In this document: positions 26,476 through 34,917 of the stretch, in pieces
Position numbering within the stretch: the stretch's first letter is position 1
Layout of the letters: every line of letters begins with the position of its first letter
Assembly (NCBI RefSeq): GCF_003846175.1
Contig: NZ_ML123054.1
Coordinates: forward strand, 29,797 to 93,796
Source of the DNA: Streptomyces sp. ADI95-17
GTDB taxonomy: Bacteria > Actinomycetota > Actinomycetes > Streptomycetales > Streptomycetaceae
DNA: 64,000 nt
Reading direction: 5' to 3'
Notes under the pieces: generated by a model
Databases searched by the model: none
What the model was told of the DNA's origin: nothing
The model's input: only the letters and a program-made list of their open reading frames with translations
Position numbers and translations under genes: made by a program

Positions 26476-27399
26476 ATGACGAAGAAGACGCGAGTCCGCG
26501 TCGCGCGGATCGCCGCGGGTGCGGTCATCGCCGCGGGCGCCTCGCTCACCGCCGCCGGTGCGGCTTCGGCGGTCGGGATCGGTGTCGACCTCGGCGGCAT
26601 CTCCGCGAAGGCGGAGGCCGACGAGAGCGGCCTGGGTATCGACGCCGACATCAAGTCTCCCGAGGGTGACTCCGACGGCGGCGGCGACCTGGGCGGCGTG
26701 GACGCCGGGACCGACGCGGGTACCGACGCCGGTACCGATGCGGGTACGGACGCCGGGACCGACGCGGGCACCGACGCCGGTACGGACGCGGGTACGGACG
26801 CCGGGACCGATGCGGGCACCGATGCGGGTACGGACGCCGGGACCGACGCGGGCACCGACGCCGGTACGGACGCGGGCACCGACGCCGGAACCGATGCGGG
26901 TACGGACGCCGGTACGGACGCGGGCACCGACGCCGGTACGGACGCCGGAACCGACGCCGGAAACGACAACGGCGGCAACGGCAACAACGGTGGCAACGGC
27001 AACGGCGGCCACGACAACGGCGGTGGCAACGGCAACGGTGGCCACCAGTCCGGCGGCAACGGCAGCAACGGCGGCAACGGCAACGGCGGTAACGGATCCT
27101 CCGGCAACGGTGGCACGGACAACGGCGGCACCACCGGTAACGGCGGTACCACCGGCTCCGCCACCGGCGGCGACACCGGCAACTGCACCGTCGACCTCGA
27201 CGGCGCGAACTGCGCGGACAACACCACTCCCGACTCCGCCGGCAACCAGCCGGTCGAGCAGGGCAAGGGCAAGGACGAGCTCGCCGAGACCGGTGCCGCC
27301 GAGACCACGTTCCTGCTGGTCGGCGCCGCGACGATGATCGCCGGAGGCATCGGCTTCCGGGTCATGCCGCGCCTGATGAACGGCCGTACGGTCGCCTAA
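26476..27399 (+). CDS. Sortase-anchored (LAETG) surface protein with a DAGT repeat stalk
   Basis: 307 residues. Signal peptide with AASA cleavage region (about residue 33), a short acidic head (GIGVDLGGISAKAEADE), 22 tandem four-residue units DAGT (last one DAGN), then a Gly/Asn-rich region, a small Cys-containing segment (TGNCTVDLDGANCADN) and a C-terminal sorting signal: LAETG, hydrophobic helix, then basic tail. LAxTG is the motif known for class E sortases of Streptomyces. The protein should be covalently fixed to peptidoglycan, with the repeats as an extended, possibly O-glycosylated Thr-rich stalk. No sortase gene is adjacent. GGGGG about 11 nt before the ATG is the likely ribosome site. 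Function unknown. Confidence 0.9.
   Translation: MTKKTRVRVARIAAGAVIAAGASLTAAGAASAVGIGVDLGGISAKAEADESGLGIDADIKSPEGDSDGGGDLGGVDAGTDAGTDAGTDAGTDAGTDAGTDAGTDAGTDAGTDAGTDAGTDAGTDAGTDAGTDAGTDAGTDAGTDAGTDAGTDAGTDAGTDAGNDNGGNGNNGGNGNGGHDNGGGNGNGGHQSGGNGSNGGNGNGGNGSSGNGGTDNGGTTGNGGTTGSATGGDTGNCTVDLDGANCADNTTPDSAGNQPVEQGKGKDELAETGAAETTFLLVGAATMIAGGIGFRVMPRLMNGRTVA
26701..26964 (+). repeat. 22 tandem 12-bp units encoding DAGT
   Basis: Units of the form GACGCSGGNACS run without interruption from 26701 to 26964 and vary mostly at third positions. The unit length is a multiple of three, so all frames and the opposite strand stay open; the long antisense frames here are artefacts. Confidence 0.97.
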
Positions 27400-27427
27400 G
27401 GGTCACCTGCGGTAACAGAGCGACACA

Positions 27428-27465
27428 GAGGGGCCCGGGACGCCGATCGGCATCCCGGGCCCCTC
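27428..27465. terminator. Bidirectional hairpin terminator
   Basis: A 13-bp perfect stem GAGGGGCCCGGGA (27428-27440) / TCCCGGGCCCCTC (27453-27465). The enclosed bases contain the self-complementary GCCGATCGGC. It lies between convergent genes and has no T tract. Confidence 0.8.
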
Positions 27466-27543
27466 CACGTACACGTCCCGACGCCTGCGGGCGACCGGGT
27501 GGAGCGCGCGGTCATATGTCCGCGCAGCTACTTGCCCGCGCGG

Positions 27544-27744
27544 CTACACGCTCTGGTGCGCCAGCAGCGCCAGCGCGCCCAGCAACACCACCAGCAGGGC
27601 CACCAGCATCACCGGGTTCAGCCCGGCGAACATTCCCTGCTCCTGTTCCTGCTGCAGCCGCGCACGGCTCGCCCGGCACACGGGGCAACGGCCCTCGTTG
27701 ACGGGCGCCGCGCAGTTCGCGCACACCAGTCGGTCATAGGTCAT
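27544..27744 (-). CDS. Small zinc-ribbon, single-pass membrane protein
   Basis: 66 residues from ATG 27744, which has a strong AGGAGG about 8 nt upstream; the longer frame to 27813 precedes that site. The N-terminus has two CxxC pairs (CANC and CPVC, residues about 8-23), predicting a zinc ribbon. A Gln/Glu-rich segment and one C-terminal membrane helix (LNPVMLVALLVVLLGALALL) follow. It is convergent with the sortase substrate and divergent from ftsE. Function unknown; a membrane-tethered adaptor is possible. Confidence 0.88.
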   Translation of the reverse strand: MTYDRLVCANCAAPVNEGRCPVCRASRARLQQEQEQGMFAGLNPVMLVALLVVLLGALALLAHQSV

Positions 27745-28013
27745 GCGCTTTCCTCCTCCCGCGCGGCGGAGCCGCATACGCTTTCTCTCCGCACAACGCT
27801 CATGGAAACGCAACCGTTCCCCCTACCACTGTGCCAGCTCGCGCGGATTTCGGCGCGGCCCGCCGGACATCACCCGTTCCGTCGCGCTTCGGACCCGCGT
27901 CCGGCCGGTACCGTTCCGCCATAAATCGCCCATCCCCGGACGCGCGCCTGCACGCCTCAGTCCGGGTCGCGTATGGTCACGCACACCTACTCCCGGCCGA
28001 CCGTGGTGCATCC

Positions 28014-28703
28014 GTGATCCGATTCGACAACGTCTCCAAGACCTACCCGAAGCAGAGCCGTCCCGCTCTACGGGATGTGTCTCTCGATATCGAGAAGGGC
28101 GAGTTCGTCTTCCTGGTGGGCTCATCCGGCTCCGGCAAGTCCACCTTCATGCGACTCATCCTCCGTGAGGAGCGCGCCAGCCAGGGCATGGTCCACGTCC
28201 TGGGCAAGGACCTCGCGCGCCTGTCCAACTGGAAGGTGCCGCACATGCGGCGCCAGCTGGGCACCGTGTTCCAGGACTTCAGGCTCCTGCCCAACAAGAC
28301 CGTTGCGGAGAACGTGGCGTTCGCCCAGGAGGTCATCGGAAAGCCGCGCGGCGAGATCCGCAAGGCGGTGCCCCAGGTTCTCGACCTGGTCGGCCTCGGT
28401 GGCAAGGAGGACCGGATGCCCGGTGAGCTCTCCGGTGGTGAGCAGCAGCGCGTGGCGATCGCGCGGGCGTTCGTGAACCGCCCCATGCTGCTGATCGCGG
28501 ACGAGCCGACCGGCAACCTCGACCCGCAGACCTCCGTCGGCATCATGAAGCTGCTGGACCGGATCAACCGGACCGGTACCACCGTGATCATGGCGACCCA
28601 CGACCAGAACATCGTCGACCAGATGCGCAAGCGCGTCATCGAGCTGGAGCAGGGCCGTCTCGTACGTGACCAGGCCCGCGGCGTCTACGGCTACCAGCAC
28701 TGA
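28014..28703 (+). CDS. ftsE: Cell division ATP-binding protein FtsE
   Basis: 229 residues from GTG 28014 (MIRFDNVSKTYPKQSRPAL), the standard FtsE length; the open frame continues upstream to 27831 but is not coding-like. Walker A GSSGSGKST, Q-loop FQDFRLLP, ABC signature LSGGEQQRVAIARA, Walker B MLLIADEPTGNLDP. It forms the cytosolic half of the FtsEX complex, which by family knowledge controls peptidoglycan hydrolases during division or sporulation rather than transporting a solute. ftsX follows after 23 bp. Confidence 0.97.
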   Translation: MIRFDNVSKTYPKQSRPALRDVSLDIEKGEFVFLVGSSGSGKSTFMRLILREERASQGMVHVLGKDLARLSNWKVPHMRRQLGTVFQDFRLLPNKTVAENVAFAQEVIGKPRGEIRKAVPQVLDLVGLGGKEDRMPGELSGGEQQRVAIARAFVNRPMLLIADEPTGNLDPQTSVGIMKLLDRINRTGTTVIMATHDQNIVDQMRKRVIELEQGRLVRDQARGVYGYQH

Positions 28704-28726
28704 GCATCGAGCACTGAAAGGACGCC

Positions 28727-29644
28727 ATGCGCGCCCAGTTCGTCCTGTCGGAGATCGGCGTCGGCCTCCGTCGCAACCTCACGATGACCTTCGCCGTCGT
28801 CGTCTCCGTCGCCCTCTCGCTCGCCCTGTTCGGCGGCGCGCTGCTCATGCGCGAGCAGGTCAGCACGATGAAGGACTACTGGTACGACAAGGTCAACGTC
28901 TCGATCTTCCTCTGCAGCAAGAGCGATGTGACCTCGACGCCCAAGTGTGCCAAGGGTGCCGTCACGGCGGAGCAGAAGAAGCAGATCGAGGGCGACCTCC
29001 ACAAGATGGACGTCGTCGACACGGTCACGTACGAGTCCGCCGACCAGGCGTACAAGCACTACCAGGACCAGTTCGGCGACTCGCCCATGGCGAGCAACAT
29101 CACGCCGGACCAGATGCAGGAGTCGTTCCGGGTCAAGCTCCACGACCCGAAGAAGTACAAGGTCGTCGCCACCGCCTTCGCCGGCCGTGACGGGGTGCAG
29201 TCCGTCCAGGACCAGAGAAGCATCCTGGACAACCTCTTCCAGCTGATGAACGGCATGAATGTGGCCGCCCTCTTCGTGATGGCGCTGATGCTGGTCATCG
29301 CGCTGATGCTGATCGTGAACACCGTCCGGGTGTCCGCGTTCAGCCGACGGCGCGAGACCGGCATCATGCGGCTCGTCGGGGCCTCGGGCTTCTACATCCA
29401 GATGCCGTTCATCATGGAGGCTGCGTTCGCCGGTCTCATCGGTGGTGTCCTGGCCTGCGTGATGCTGCTGGCGGGCCGGTACTTCCTGATCGACGGCGGC
29501 CTGGCACTCCAGAGCAAGCTGAATCTGATCGACTTCATCGGCTGGGACGCGGTCTTCACCAAGCTGCCCCTGGTCCTGGCGATCGGCCTGCTGATGCCCG
29601 CCGTTGCCGCGCTCTTCGCGCTCCGCAAGTACCTCAAGGTGTGA
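28727..29644 (+). CDS. ftsX: Cell division permease-like protein FtsX
   Basis: 305 residues from ATG 28727, with AAAGGA four nt upstream. A first membrane helix (about 22-42) is followed by a large extracellular domain of about 120 residues containing two Cys (CSKSDVTSTPKCAKG) and then three membrane helices, the FtsX/MacB fold. It pairs with FtsE and passes ATP-driven conformational change to an extracellular hydrolase partner. The S41 protease gene just downstream is separated by a strong terminator and its own promoter, so it is not part of the ftsEX operon. Confidence 0.97.
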   Translation: MRAQFVLSEIGVGLRRNLTMTFAVVVSVALSLALFGGALLMREQVSTMKDYWYDKVNVSIFLCSKSDVTSTPKCAKGAVTAEQKKQIEGDLHKMDVVDTVTYESADQAYKHYQDQFGDSPMASNITPDQMQESFRVKLHDPKKYKVVATAFAGRDGVQSVQDQRSILDNLFQLMNGMNVAALFVMALMLVIALMLIVNTVRVSAFSRRRETGIMRLVGASGFYIQMPFIMEAAFAGLIGGVLACVMLLAGRYFLIDGGLALQSKLNLIDFIGWDAVFTKLPLVLAIGLLMPAVAALFALRKYLKV

Positions 29645-29648
29645 CAAG

Positions 29649-29692
29649 CGCCCCCCGGCCGCGCGGCCAACCGGCCGTGCGGCCGGGGGGCG
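29649..29692 (+). terminator. Intrinsic terminator after ftsX
   Basis: A 20-bp stem (29649-29668 with 29673-29692) with one G-U pair and a 4-nt AACC loop, all C+G. Only TTG follows, so it works, if it does, by hairpin strength alone. Confidence 0.85.
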
Positions 29693-29711
29693 TTGTCCTA
29701 GACTCGGCGCC

Positions 29712-30920
29712 ATGTCGGGCCCCACGCAGTGTTTCGGGCCCCGCGGCGTGCGCCGCGGGGCGGCTCTGACATTGGTTTTCGCCGGTGTGCTGGCCACCGC
29801 CGCGGTCACCGGCTCGCTGCCGCGCGGCAGCGGGAAGTCCGAGTCCTTCGCGACCCGTTCCGTGGCCTCCACCGTCGACCGCGACGAGGTGGCGGACGCC
29901 GCCGCGCGGGCCGTGGCCGACGGCAAGTCCGGCAAGGAGGCGGCCGAGGAGGTCGTCAGCCGCAGCGGCGACCGCTGGGGCGCGGTGTACGACGAGCGGC
30001 AGTACGAGGAGTTCGAGCAGGCCCTGGACGGCTCGTACACCGGCGTCGGGATCTCCGCGAAGCGCTCCGCCGACGGGCAGGTCGAGGTGGCCCGGGTACA
30101 GCCCGGCAGCCCCGCCGACCGGGCCGGCATCGAGCCCGGCGACCTGCTCCGTACGATCGACGGCCAGCGGGTCGACAGGCGTCCCGTGGCCGAGGTCGTC
30201 GCCCTGCTGCGCGGGGACCGTACGGAGGCCGCCGAGGGCTCCACCGTTGTCCTGGGCGTCGCGCGCGGCGACCGCCGGCGGACCGAGACACTGCACCGGG
30301 CCAGACTCACCACCGAGCCCGTGACCGTGCGACGACTGGGACCGCCCCGCTCCGCCGCCTCCTCTTCTTCCTCCTCTTCCTCCGGGGCCGTGATGATCGA
30401 GGTCGACTCGTTCACCAGGGGCTCGGGCGCCAAGGTCCGTGACGCGGTCCGGGGCGCCCCGTCCGACGCCGGGGTGCTGCTCGACCTCCGCGGCAACTCC
30501 GGCGGCCTGGTCACCGAGGCCGTCACCGCCGCCTCCGCCTTCCTGGACGGCGGCCTGGTCGCCACGTACGACGTGCACGGCGAGCAGCGCGCCCTGTACG
30601 CGGAGCCGGGCGGCGACACCGAACGCCCCCTCGTCGTCCTGGTCGACGGCGGCACGATGAGCGCCGCCGAACTCCTCACCGGTGCCCTCCAGGACCGGGG
30701 CCGCGCCGTCACCGTCGGCTCACGGACCTTCGGCAAGGGATCGGTCCAGATGCCGAGCAAGCTCCCGGGCGGCTCGGTGGCCGAGCTGACCGTGGGCCAC
30801 TACCGCACCCCGGCGGGGCGCAGCGTCGACGAACGCGGCATCACCCCGGACCTCACGGTCGACTCGAAGGCCGAGCAGCGGGCCGAAACAGTATTGAGTG
30901 GCCTCGGGGGTGGGTCGTAG
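29712..30920 (+). CDS. S41 family carboxy-terminal processing peptidase with PDZ domain
   Basis: 402 residues from ATG 29712; TAGACT at 29699-29704 ends 7 nt before it, suggesting a leaderless mRNA. An N-terminal membrane/secretion helix (about 15-37) is followed by a helical segment, a PDZ domain (YTGVGISAKR, PGSPADRAGIEPGDLLRTIDG) that binds substrate C-termini, and the S41 catalytic domain: LDLRGNSGGL, the Ser region DGGTMSAAEL and Lys in TFGKGSVQ, the Ser-Lys dyad of CtpA/Prc proteases. It is expected to act outside the membrane. A run of Ser before the catalytic domain (SAASSSSSSSSG) is a flexible hinge. smpB starts 19 bp downstream. Confidence 0.94.
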   Translation: MSGPTQCFGPRGVRRGAALTLVFAGVLATAAVTGSLPRGSGKSESFATRSVASTVDRDEVADAAARAVADGKSGKEAAEEVVSRSGDRWGAVYDERQYEEFEQALDGSYTGVGISAKRSADGQVEVARVQPGSPADRAGIEPGDLLRTIDGQRVDRRPVAEVVALLRGDRTEAAEGSTVVLGVARGDRRRTETLHRARLTTEPVTVRRLGPPRSAASSSSSSSSGAVMIEVDSFTRGSGAKVRDAVRGAPSDAGVLLDLRGNSGGLVTEAVTAASAFLDGGLVATYDVHGEQRALYAEPGGDTERPLVVLVDGGTMSAAELLTGALQDRGRAVTVGSRTFGKGSVQMPSKLPGGSVAELTVGHYRTPAGRSVDERGITPDLTVDSKAEQRAETVLSGLGGGS

Positions 30921-30938
30921 TGCGAAAATGGCCGCACT

Positions 30939-31427
30939 ATGGCTAAGGAAAAGGACACGGGGCGCAAGCTCATCGCGCAGAACAAGAAGGCGCGGCACGA
31001 CTACCACATCCTCGACACCTACGAGTGCGGTCTCGTGCTCATGGGCACCGAGGTCAAGTCGCTGCGGCTGGGCCGGGCCTCCCTGGTGGACGGCTTCGTC
31101 CAGATCGACCGCGGCGAGGCGTGGCTGCACAACATCCATGTCCCCGAGTACGTGCAGGGGACCTGGACCAACCACTCGGCCAAGCGGAAGCGCAAGTTGC
31201 TGATGCACCGGGCCGAGATCGACAAGCTGGAGTCGAAGTCGGGCGAGACCGGCCACACGATCGTGCCGCTCGCGCTGTACTTCAAGGACGGCCGGGTCAA
31301 GGTCGAGATCGCGCTCGCCAAGGGCAAGAAGGAGTACGACAAGCGCCAGACCCTCCGCGAGAAGCAGGACACGAGGGAGACCAACCGCGCGATCTCGGCG
31401 GCGCGCAGGCGCCAGCGGAGCGCGTAG
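30939..31427 (+). CDS. smpB: SsrA-binding protein SmpB
   Basis: 162 residues from ATG 30939 (MAKEKDTGRKLIAQNKKARH). Contains the conserved YECGLVLMGTEVKSLR and a basic C-terminal tail (KRQTLREKQDTRETNRAI) that enters the ribosomal mRNA channel during trans-translation. It delivers alanyl-tmRNA to stalled ribosomes; its RNA partner ssrA begins 119 nt downstream on the same strand. Confidence 0.98.
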   Translation: MAKEKDTGRKLIAQNKKARHDYHILDTYECGLVLMGTEVKSLRLGRASLVDGFVQIDRGEAWLHNIHVPEYVQGTWTNHSAKRKRKLLMHRAEIDKLESKSGETGHTIVPLALYFKDGRVKVEIALAKGKKEYDKRQTLREKQDTRETNRAISAARRRQRSA

Positions 31428-31545
31428 GACCGTGCCCGGCCCGGCTCCGCCGGGCGGCGGCAGGAATAGGCTGGCATCGTCGCGCGTTGGTCACGTACGA
31501 TGGCACTGCACTCCACAGCGGGTGCACGCATTGAAAACAAAACAT

Positions 31546-31914
31546 GGGGATGATCGGTTTCGACAGCGGATGTCGAAGCAGGGGAAGCGTGTCGAGGAAG
31601 CGGCAATGATCTCGTAAACCATATGTCGCAACCAATAATCGCCAACACCAAGCGCGATTCCTTCGCCCTCGCTGCCTAAGTAGCGACTTGCGAAGTGTCA
31701 GCCCGGGGGTGATCCCGACCCGGATCCTGGCATCATCAAGGGATCTAAACTTCTAGACCCGGTCACGGGGCCTGGAAGGAAATCAAACAGTGACTGAGCC
31801 CGTCGGAGACTTGTTCGCGTGATCTCCGGGGCTGAGAAAAGCGCAGCGAACTGCACACGGAGAAGCCCTGATTCTGCACCGTTGGACGCGGGTTCGATTC
31901 CCGCCATCTCCACA
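31546..31914 (+). ncRNA. ssrA: Transfer-messenger RNA (tmRNA)
   Basis: The 5' end GGGGATGATCGGTTTCGAC and the 3' T-arm/acceptor GGTTCGATTCCCGCCATCTCC form the tRNA-like domain (acceptor stem GGGGATG/CATCTCC with a G-U pair). The tag reading frame starts at GCC 31641 and ends TAA 31677-31679, encoding A-N-T-K-R-D-S-F-A-L-A-A. The terminal FALAA matches Streptomyces tags, but this one is only 12 residues, shorter than the tag I remember for S. coelicolor (with SQQA before FALAA). The CCA end is not encoded after the discriminator A at 31912. smpB lies just upstream. Confidence 0.95.
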
Positions 31915-31926
31915 ATTCCCATGTGA

Positions 31927-31966
31927 GCCTCTGCCCTGCGAATGTCTTCGCGGGGCAGAGGCGTTT
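31927..31966 (+). terminator. Intrinsic terminator of ssrA
   Basis: A 10-bp stem GCCTCTGCCC (31927-31936) / GGGCAGAGGC (31953-31962), followed by GTTTT. The 150 bp after it, up to the glycosyltransferase gene, shows no further structure. Confidence 0.93.
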
Positions 31967-32117
31967 TCATGCCCGGCGTACGGGTGCCTCGGCGGCGCGG
32001 ATGGCCGGCGGCAGCCCCCGCACGGCCCTGACCAGCGACAACGGCATGCGTGGCAGCTCCTGCTCGATCGCAGTGCTTGAATGGACCGACGTTCATGACT
32101 GAGTAAGGAGAAGTGCT

Positions 32118-32891
32118 GTGCCCCTGGTGTCTGTCGTGATGCCCGTGTACAACTCGGCGGCCACTCTCGGCGCGGCGGTCCGGTCGGTGCTCACGCAGAC
32201 CCACAGCGACCTGGAGCTGCTGATCACCGACGACAAGTCGTCCGACGGCTCCATGGACCTGCTCATGGAGTTCGCCCGGCAGGACGATCGCGTCCTGCCG
32301 GAATCGGCCCCCGAACAGGGCGGTGCCGGCCGGGCGCGCAACCTTGCCATCGAGCGGGCCCGGGGGGACTACGTCGCCTTTCTCGACAGTGACGACATGT
32401 GGCTTCCGGAGAAGACCGAGCGGCAACTCGATTTCGCTGCGGCAGGTGATGCGCCTCTGACGTTCACCTCCTACTACAAGATGGACGCCGATTATGAGGG
32501 TGAAAGCACTGATTTCATCCCGAATGGGCGTGTGGTCCGAGCGAGAGAGCGTGTGGACTACCGCGCGATGCTGGTCCGGGACTACATCGGCGCACTGACC
32601 GCCATGTATGACCGCAACGCCCTTGGCACGCGGCTGATGCCGGAGATGCGGAAGAGGCAGGACTACGCCCTGTGGCTGTCGATCATGCGTGACGGTGCCG
32701 CCGCCCGGGGCCTCCTCGAACCGCTGGCGGTGTACAGGGCCCACCAGGCAGGTTCGCTGTCCTCCAACAAGCTGTCGCTCGTCCAGTACAACTGGGCGCT
32801 GTACCGCGAGCAGGAGAGTCTGTCGGTGCCCCGGGCGACGCGGGCGCTGACCGGTGCCGTGTGGCAGTCGCTGCGCAACTCGCGGATCTAG
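32118..32891 (+). CDS. Family 2 glycosyltransferase
   Basis: 257 residues from GTG 32118, with AAGGAG 7 nt upstream. A compact GT-A domain: VSVVMPVYNSAATLGAAVRS, TDDKSSDGS, FLDSDDMW for metal/nucleotide-sugar binding, and KRQDYALWLSIM near the catalytic base. There are no membrane helices. It sits directly after the ssrA terminator, a common insertion point for foreign DNA, and is followed by an unrelated VOC gene. Acceptor and donor unknown; a surface glycan role is likely for this small single-domain type. Confidence 0.9.
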   Translation: MPLVSVVMPVYNSAATLGAAVRSVLTQTHSDLELLITDDKSSDGSMDLLMEFARQDDRVLPESAPEQGGAGRARNLAIERARGDYVAFLDSDDMWLPEKTERQLDFAAAGDAPLTFTSYYKMDADYEGESTDFIPNGRVVRARERVDYRAMLVRDYIGALTAMYDRNALGTRLMPEMRKRQDYALWLSIMRDGAAARGLLEPLAVYRAHQAGSLSSNKLSLVQYNWALYREQESLSVPRATRALTGAVWQSLRNSRI

Positions 32892-32932
32892 GAAGCGGAT
32901 CGCCTGTCAGACCTGTCTGGGATGGTCCGGAC

Positions 32933-33388
32933 ATGGAGATGACAATGCAGCTGACGATCGACTGCTCGGATCCGCAGGCAATGGTGACTTTCTGGGCAGA
33001 GGCCCTGGGCTATGTGCCGGAGCCCCCGCCTGGCGGGCACGCCACGTGGCGTGCCTACTGGGCGGCGATGGGGGTGCCCGAGGCGGAGCTGCCGGCCGGT
33101 GCCGGGGACATTCCGGAGTCGATCATCGATCCTGCGGGACGTGGGCCGAGGGTGTGGTTCCAGCAGGTTCCGGAGCCGAAGGCCGCCAAGAACCGGTGGC
33201 ACTTCGACCTGAAGGCCGGTGGGGGCCGTGACGTCCCGCTGGACGTCCGCACGCAGCGGGTCAAGGCTGCGGTGGAACGGCTGGTCAAAGCCGGTGCCAC
33301 GGTGCTGCGGATCAAGGACGAGCCGGGCATGGGGCTCTATGCCGCCGCCATGCAGGACCCCGAGGGCAACGAATTCGACGTCGTCTGA
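32933..33388 (+). CDS. VOC superfamily (glyoxalase-like) protein
   Basis: 151 residues from ATG 32933; ATG 32945 with GGAG 6 nt upstream is also plausible (MQLTIDCSDPQAM). Two beta-alpha-beta-beta-beta modules typical of VOC proteins: TIDCSDPQAMVTFWAEALGY and WHFDLKAGG, ending in MQDPEGNEFDVV. The family covers glyoxalases, resistance proteins and dioxygenases; metal ligands are not clear enough to assign a reaction. Confidence 0.88.
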   Translation: MEMTMQLTIDCSDPQAMVTFWAEALGYVPEPPPGGHATWRAYWAAMGVPEAELPAGAGDIPESIIDPAGRGPRVWFQQVPEPKAAKNRWHFDLKAGGGRDVPLDVRTQRVKAAVERLVKAGATVLRIKDEPGMGLYAAAMQDPEGNEFDVV

Positions 33389-33520
33389 GGGCCGTCGCCC
33401 CGTAGCGGACGGAGAGCCCGTCGTACCTCGTGGCCGCTGCCCTGTGCTTTTCGGGTCGGCCGGTCCCGCACTCGACCGCATGGCGCTCGCGGTGATCCAC
33501 CACCGGGGGCCGGATGCCGC

Positions 33521-33575
33521 GCACGCCGGGGGCCGGTTCCCTCGCACGCCGGGGGCCGGTTCCCTCGCACGCCGG
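33521..33575. repeat. 23-bp tandem repeat, 2.4 units
   Basis: GCACGCCGGGGGCCGGTTCC plus CTC occurs exactly at 33521-33543 and 33544-33566, then a partial copy to 33575. It ends at the stop codon of the MFS gene. The rest of the 33389-33520 gap shows no gene. Confidence 0.9.
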
Positions 33576-34835
33576 TCACCGCCCCCGGGGAACCCGGACC
33601 CCGGCCGTCGCGACGGCCAGCGCCAGGGCCGCCGCGCAGACCGGTACGACGTACCCCGTCACCTGTCCCGTGTGCTCGACCATCCAGCCGCCGGTCGCCG
33701 AGCCCGCCGCGATTCCGCCCAGCAACGCGGTCACGGCCAGCGTCATGCCCTCGTTCAACTGGCCTTCCGGGGTGAGGCGTTGCACCAGGGTCATCCCGGT
33801 CACCATGGTCGGGGCCGTCGCCGCGCCGGCCAGCAGGAGTGCGCCGGCGAGGGCGGGCAGGGAATCGGTCGAGGCGGCGGCGAGGAGCGGGAGAGACATC
33901 AGGGCCGTCATTCCGGTCAGGCAGCCGAGCAGCCGGCGCCGGATGTCCGAGGCCGGGCGCAGCGATCCGTACAGCAGCCCGGCCACGCATGAGCCGGCCG
34001 CCTGGAGTGCCAGGATCGCGCCCCCGGCGTGGGCGATCGTGACGACCTCCATCGCGCCGAAGACCGCGCCGGTGGCGAGGAAGGCGGCGAGCAGCGCAGG
34101 CATGCCCGGGGTGCGGAGCGGGGTGCCCGCGTGGGTGCGGGGGGACACGGGGGGTTCGGTGGCGCGCTGGGCGGCGAAGATCAGTACGCCGGTCATCAGC
34201 AGGACCGCCCCGACGAGCGTTCCGGCCTCCGGGAAGAGCGCCGCGCACAGCAGTGCGGCCAGCGCCGGGCCGAGCATGAAGCAGAGTTCGTCCGCGGCCT
34301 GTTCGAAGGAGTTCGCGGTGTGCAGGGCGGCCGGGTCGCCCCGGTGCAGATGGGCCCAGCGGGCCCGGGACATCCCGCCCGTGTTGGGAGTGGTGGCGGT
34401 CGCCGCGTAGCAGGCGAAGAGGGTCCAGGCCGGGGCGTCGTAGTGCACGCAGAGCAGCAGGGCGAGCGAGCCGAGCGCGGCGATCGCGGTGGCGGGCACC
34501 GCGATCCTGGCCTGCCCGTACCGGTCGACGAGCCGGGCCGTCCAGGGGGCGACCACCGCCGTGGCGGCGAGGCCGGTCGCGGTGACCGCCCCGGCCAGGG
34601 CGTACGAGCCGCGCGAACCGGCGATCATGATGACCGCGCTGACGCTGAACATCCCCATCGGCAGCCGGGCGATGAGATTGCCCGCGGTGAAGGCGCGGGC
34701 GCCCGGGGTGGCGAGCAGCCTGCGGTACGGGTTGGTGGACGCCCGCCGGGCGGGGGCGGTGCGCGGGGCGATGACCAGCAGGCCACCGGAGACGGTGAGC
34801 AGGGGAGTGGTGGCGGGCTTTCTCTCGTACGGCAT
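33576..34835 (-). CDS. MFS transporter
   Basis: 419 residues from ATG 34835. About 12 hydrophobic helices, with an MFS motif A-like loop after helix 2 (WTARLVDRYGQARIA) and a central loop around residue 200. Divergent from a LysR regulator 82 bp away, which is the usual arrangement for an efflux or uptake gene under LysR control. No drug-specific motif is decisive, so substrate and direction are open. Confidence 0.92.
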   Translation of the reverse strand: MPYERKPATTPLLTVSGGLLVIAPRTAPARRASTNPYRRLLATPGARAFTAGNLIARLPMGMFSVSAVIMIAGSRGSYALAGAVTATGLAATAVVAPWTARLVDRYGQARIAVPATAIAALGSLALLLCVHYDAPAWTLFACYAATATTPNTGGMSRARWAHLHRGDPAALHTANSFEQAADELCFMLGPALAALLCAALFPEAGTLVGAVLLMTGVLIFAAQRATEPPVSPRTHAGTPLRTPGMPALLAAFLATGAVFGAMEVVTIAHAGGAILALQAAGSCVAGLLYGSLRPASDIRRRLLGCLTGMTALMSLPLLAAASTDSLPALAGALLLAGAATAPTMVTGMTLVQRLTPEGQLNEGMTLAVTALLGGIAAGSATGGWMVEHTGQVTGYVVPVCAAALALAVATAGVRVPRGR

Positions 34836-34917
34836 GGATCAAGCCTCGGGGCGCACGGTGTCCGGGGTCCAACACCTGCTCCGTACCGATTGACGCATCT
34901 GTGTTGTAAATTCTGGT

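Noticed and set aside
26323..27365. Long antisense and alternative-frame ORFs across the DAGT repeat
   Set aside because: A 12-bp repeat keeps every frame open; there are no start sites or codon bias of their own.
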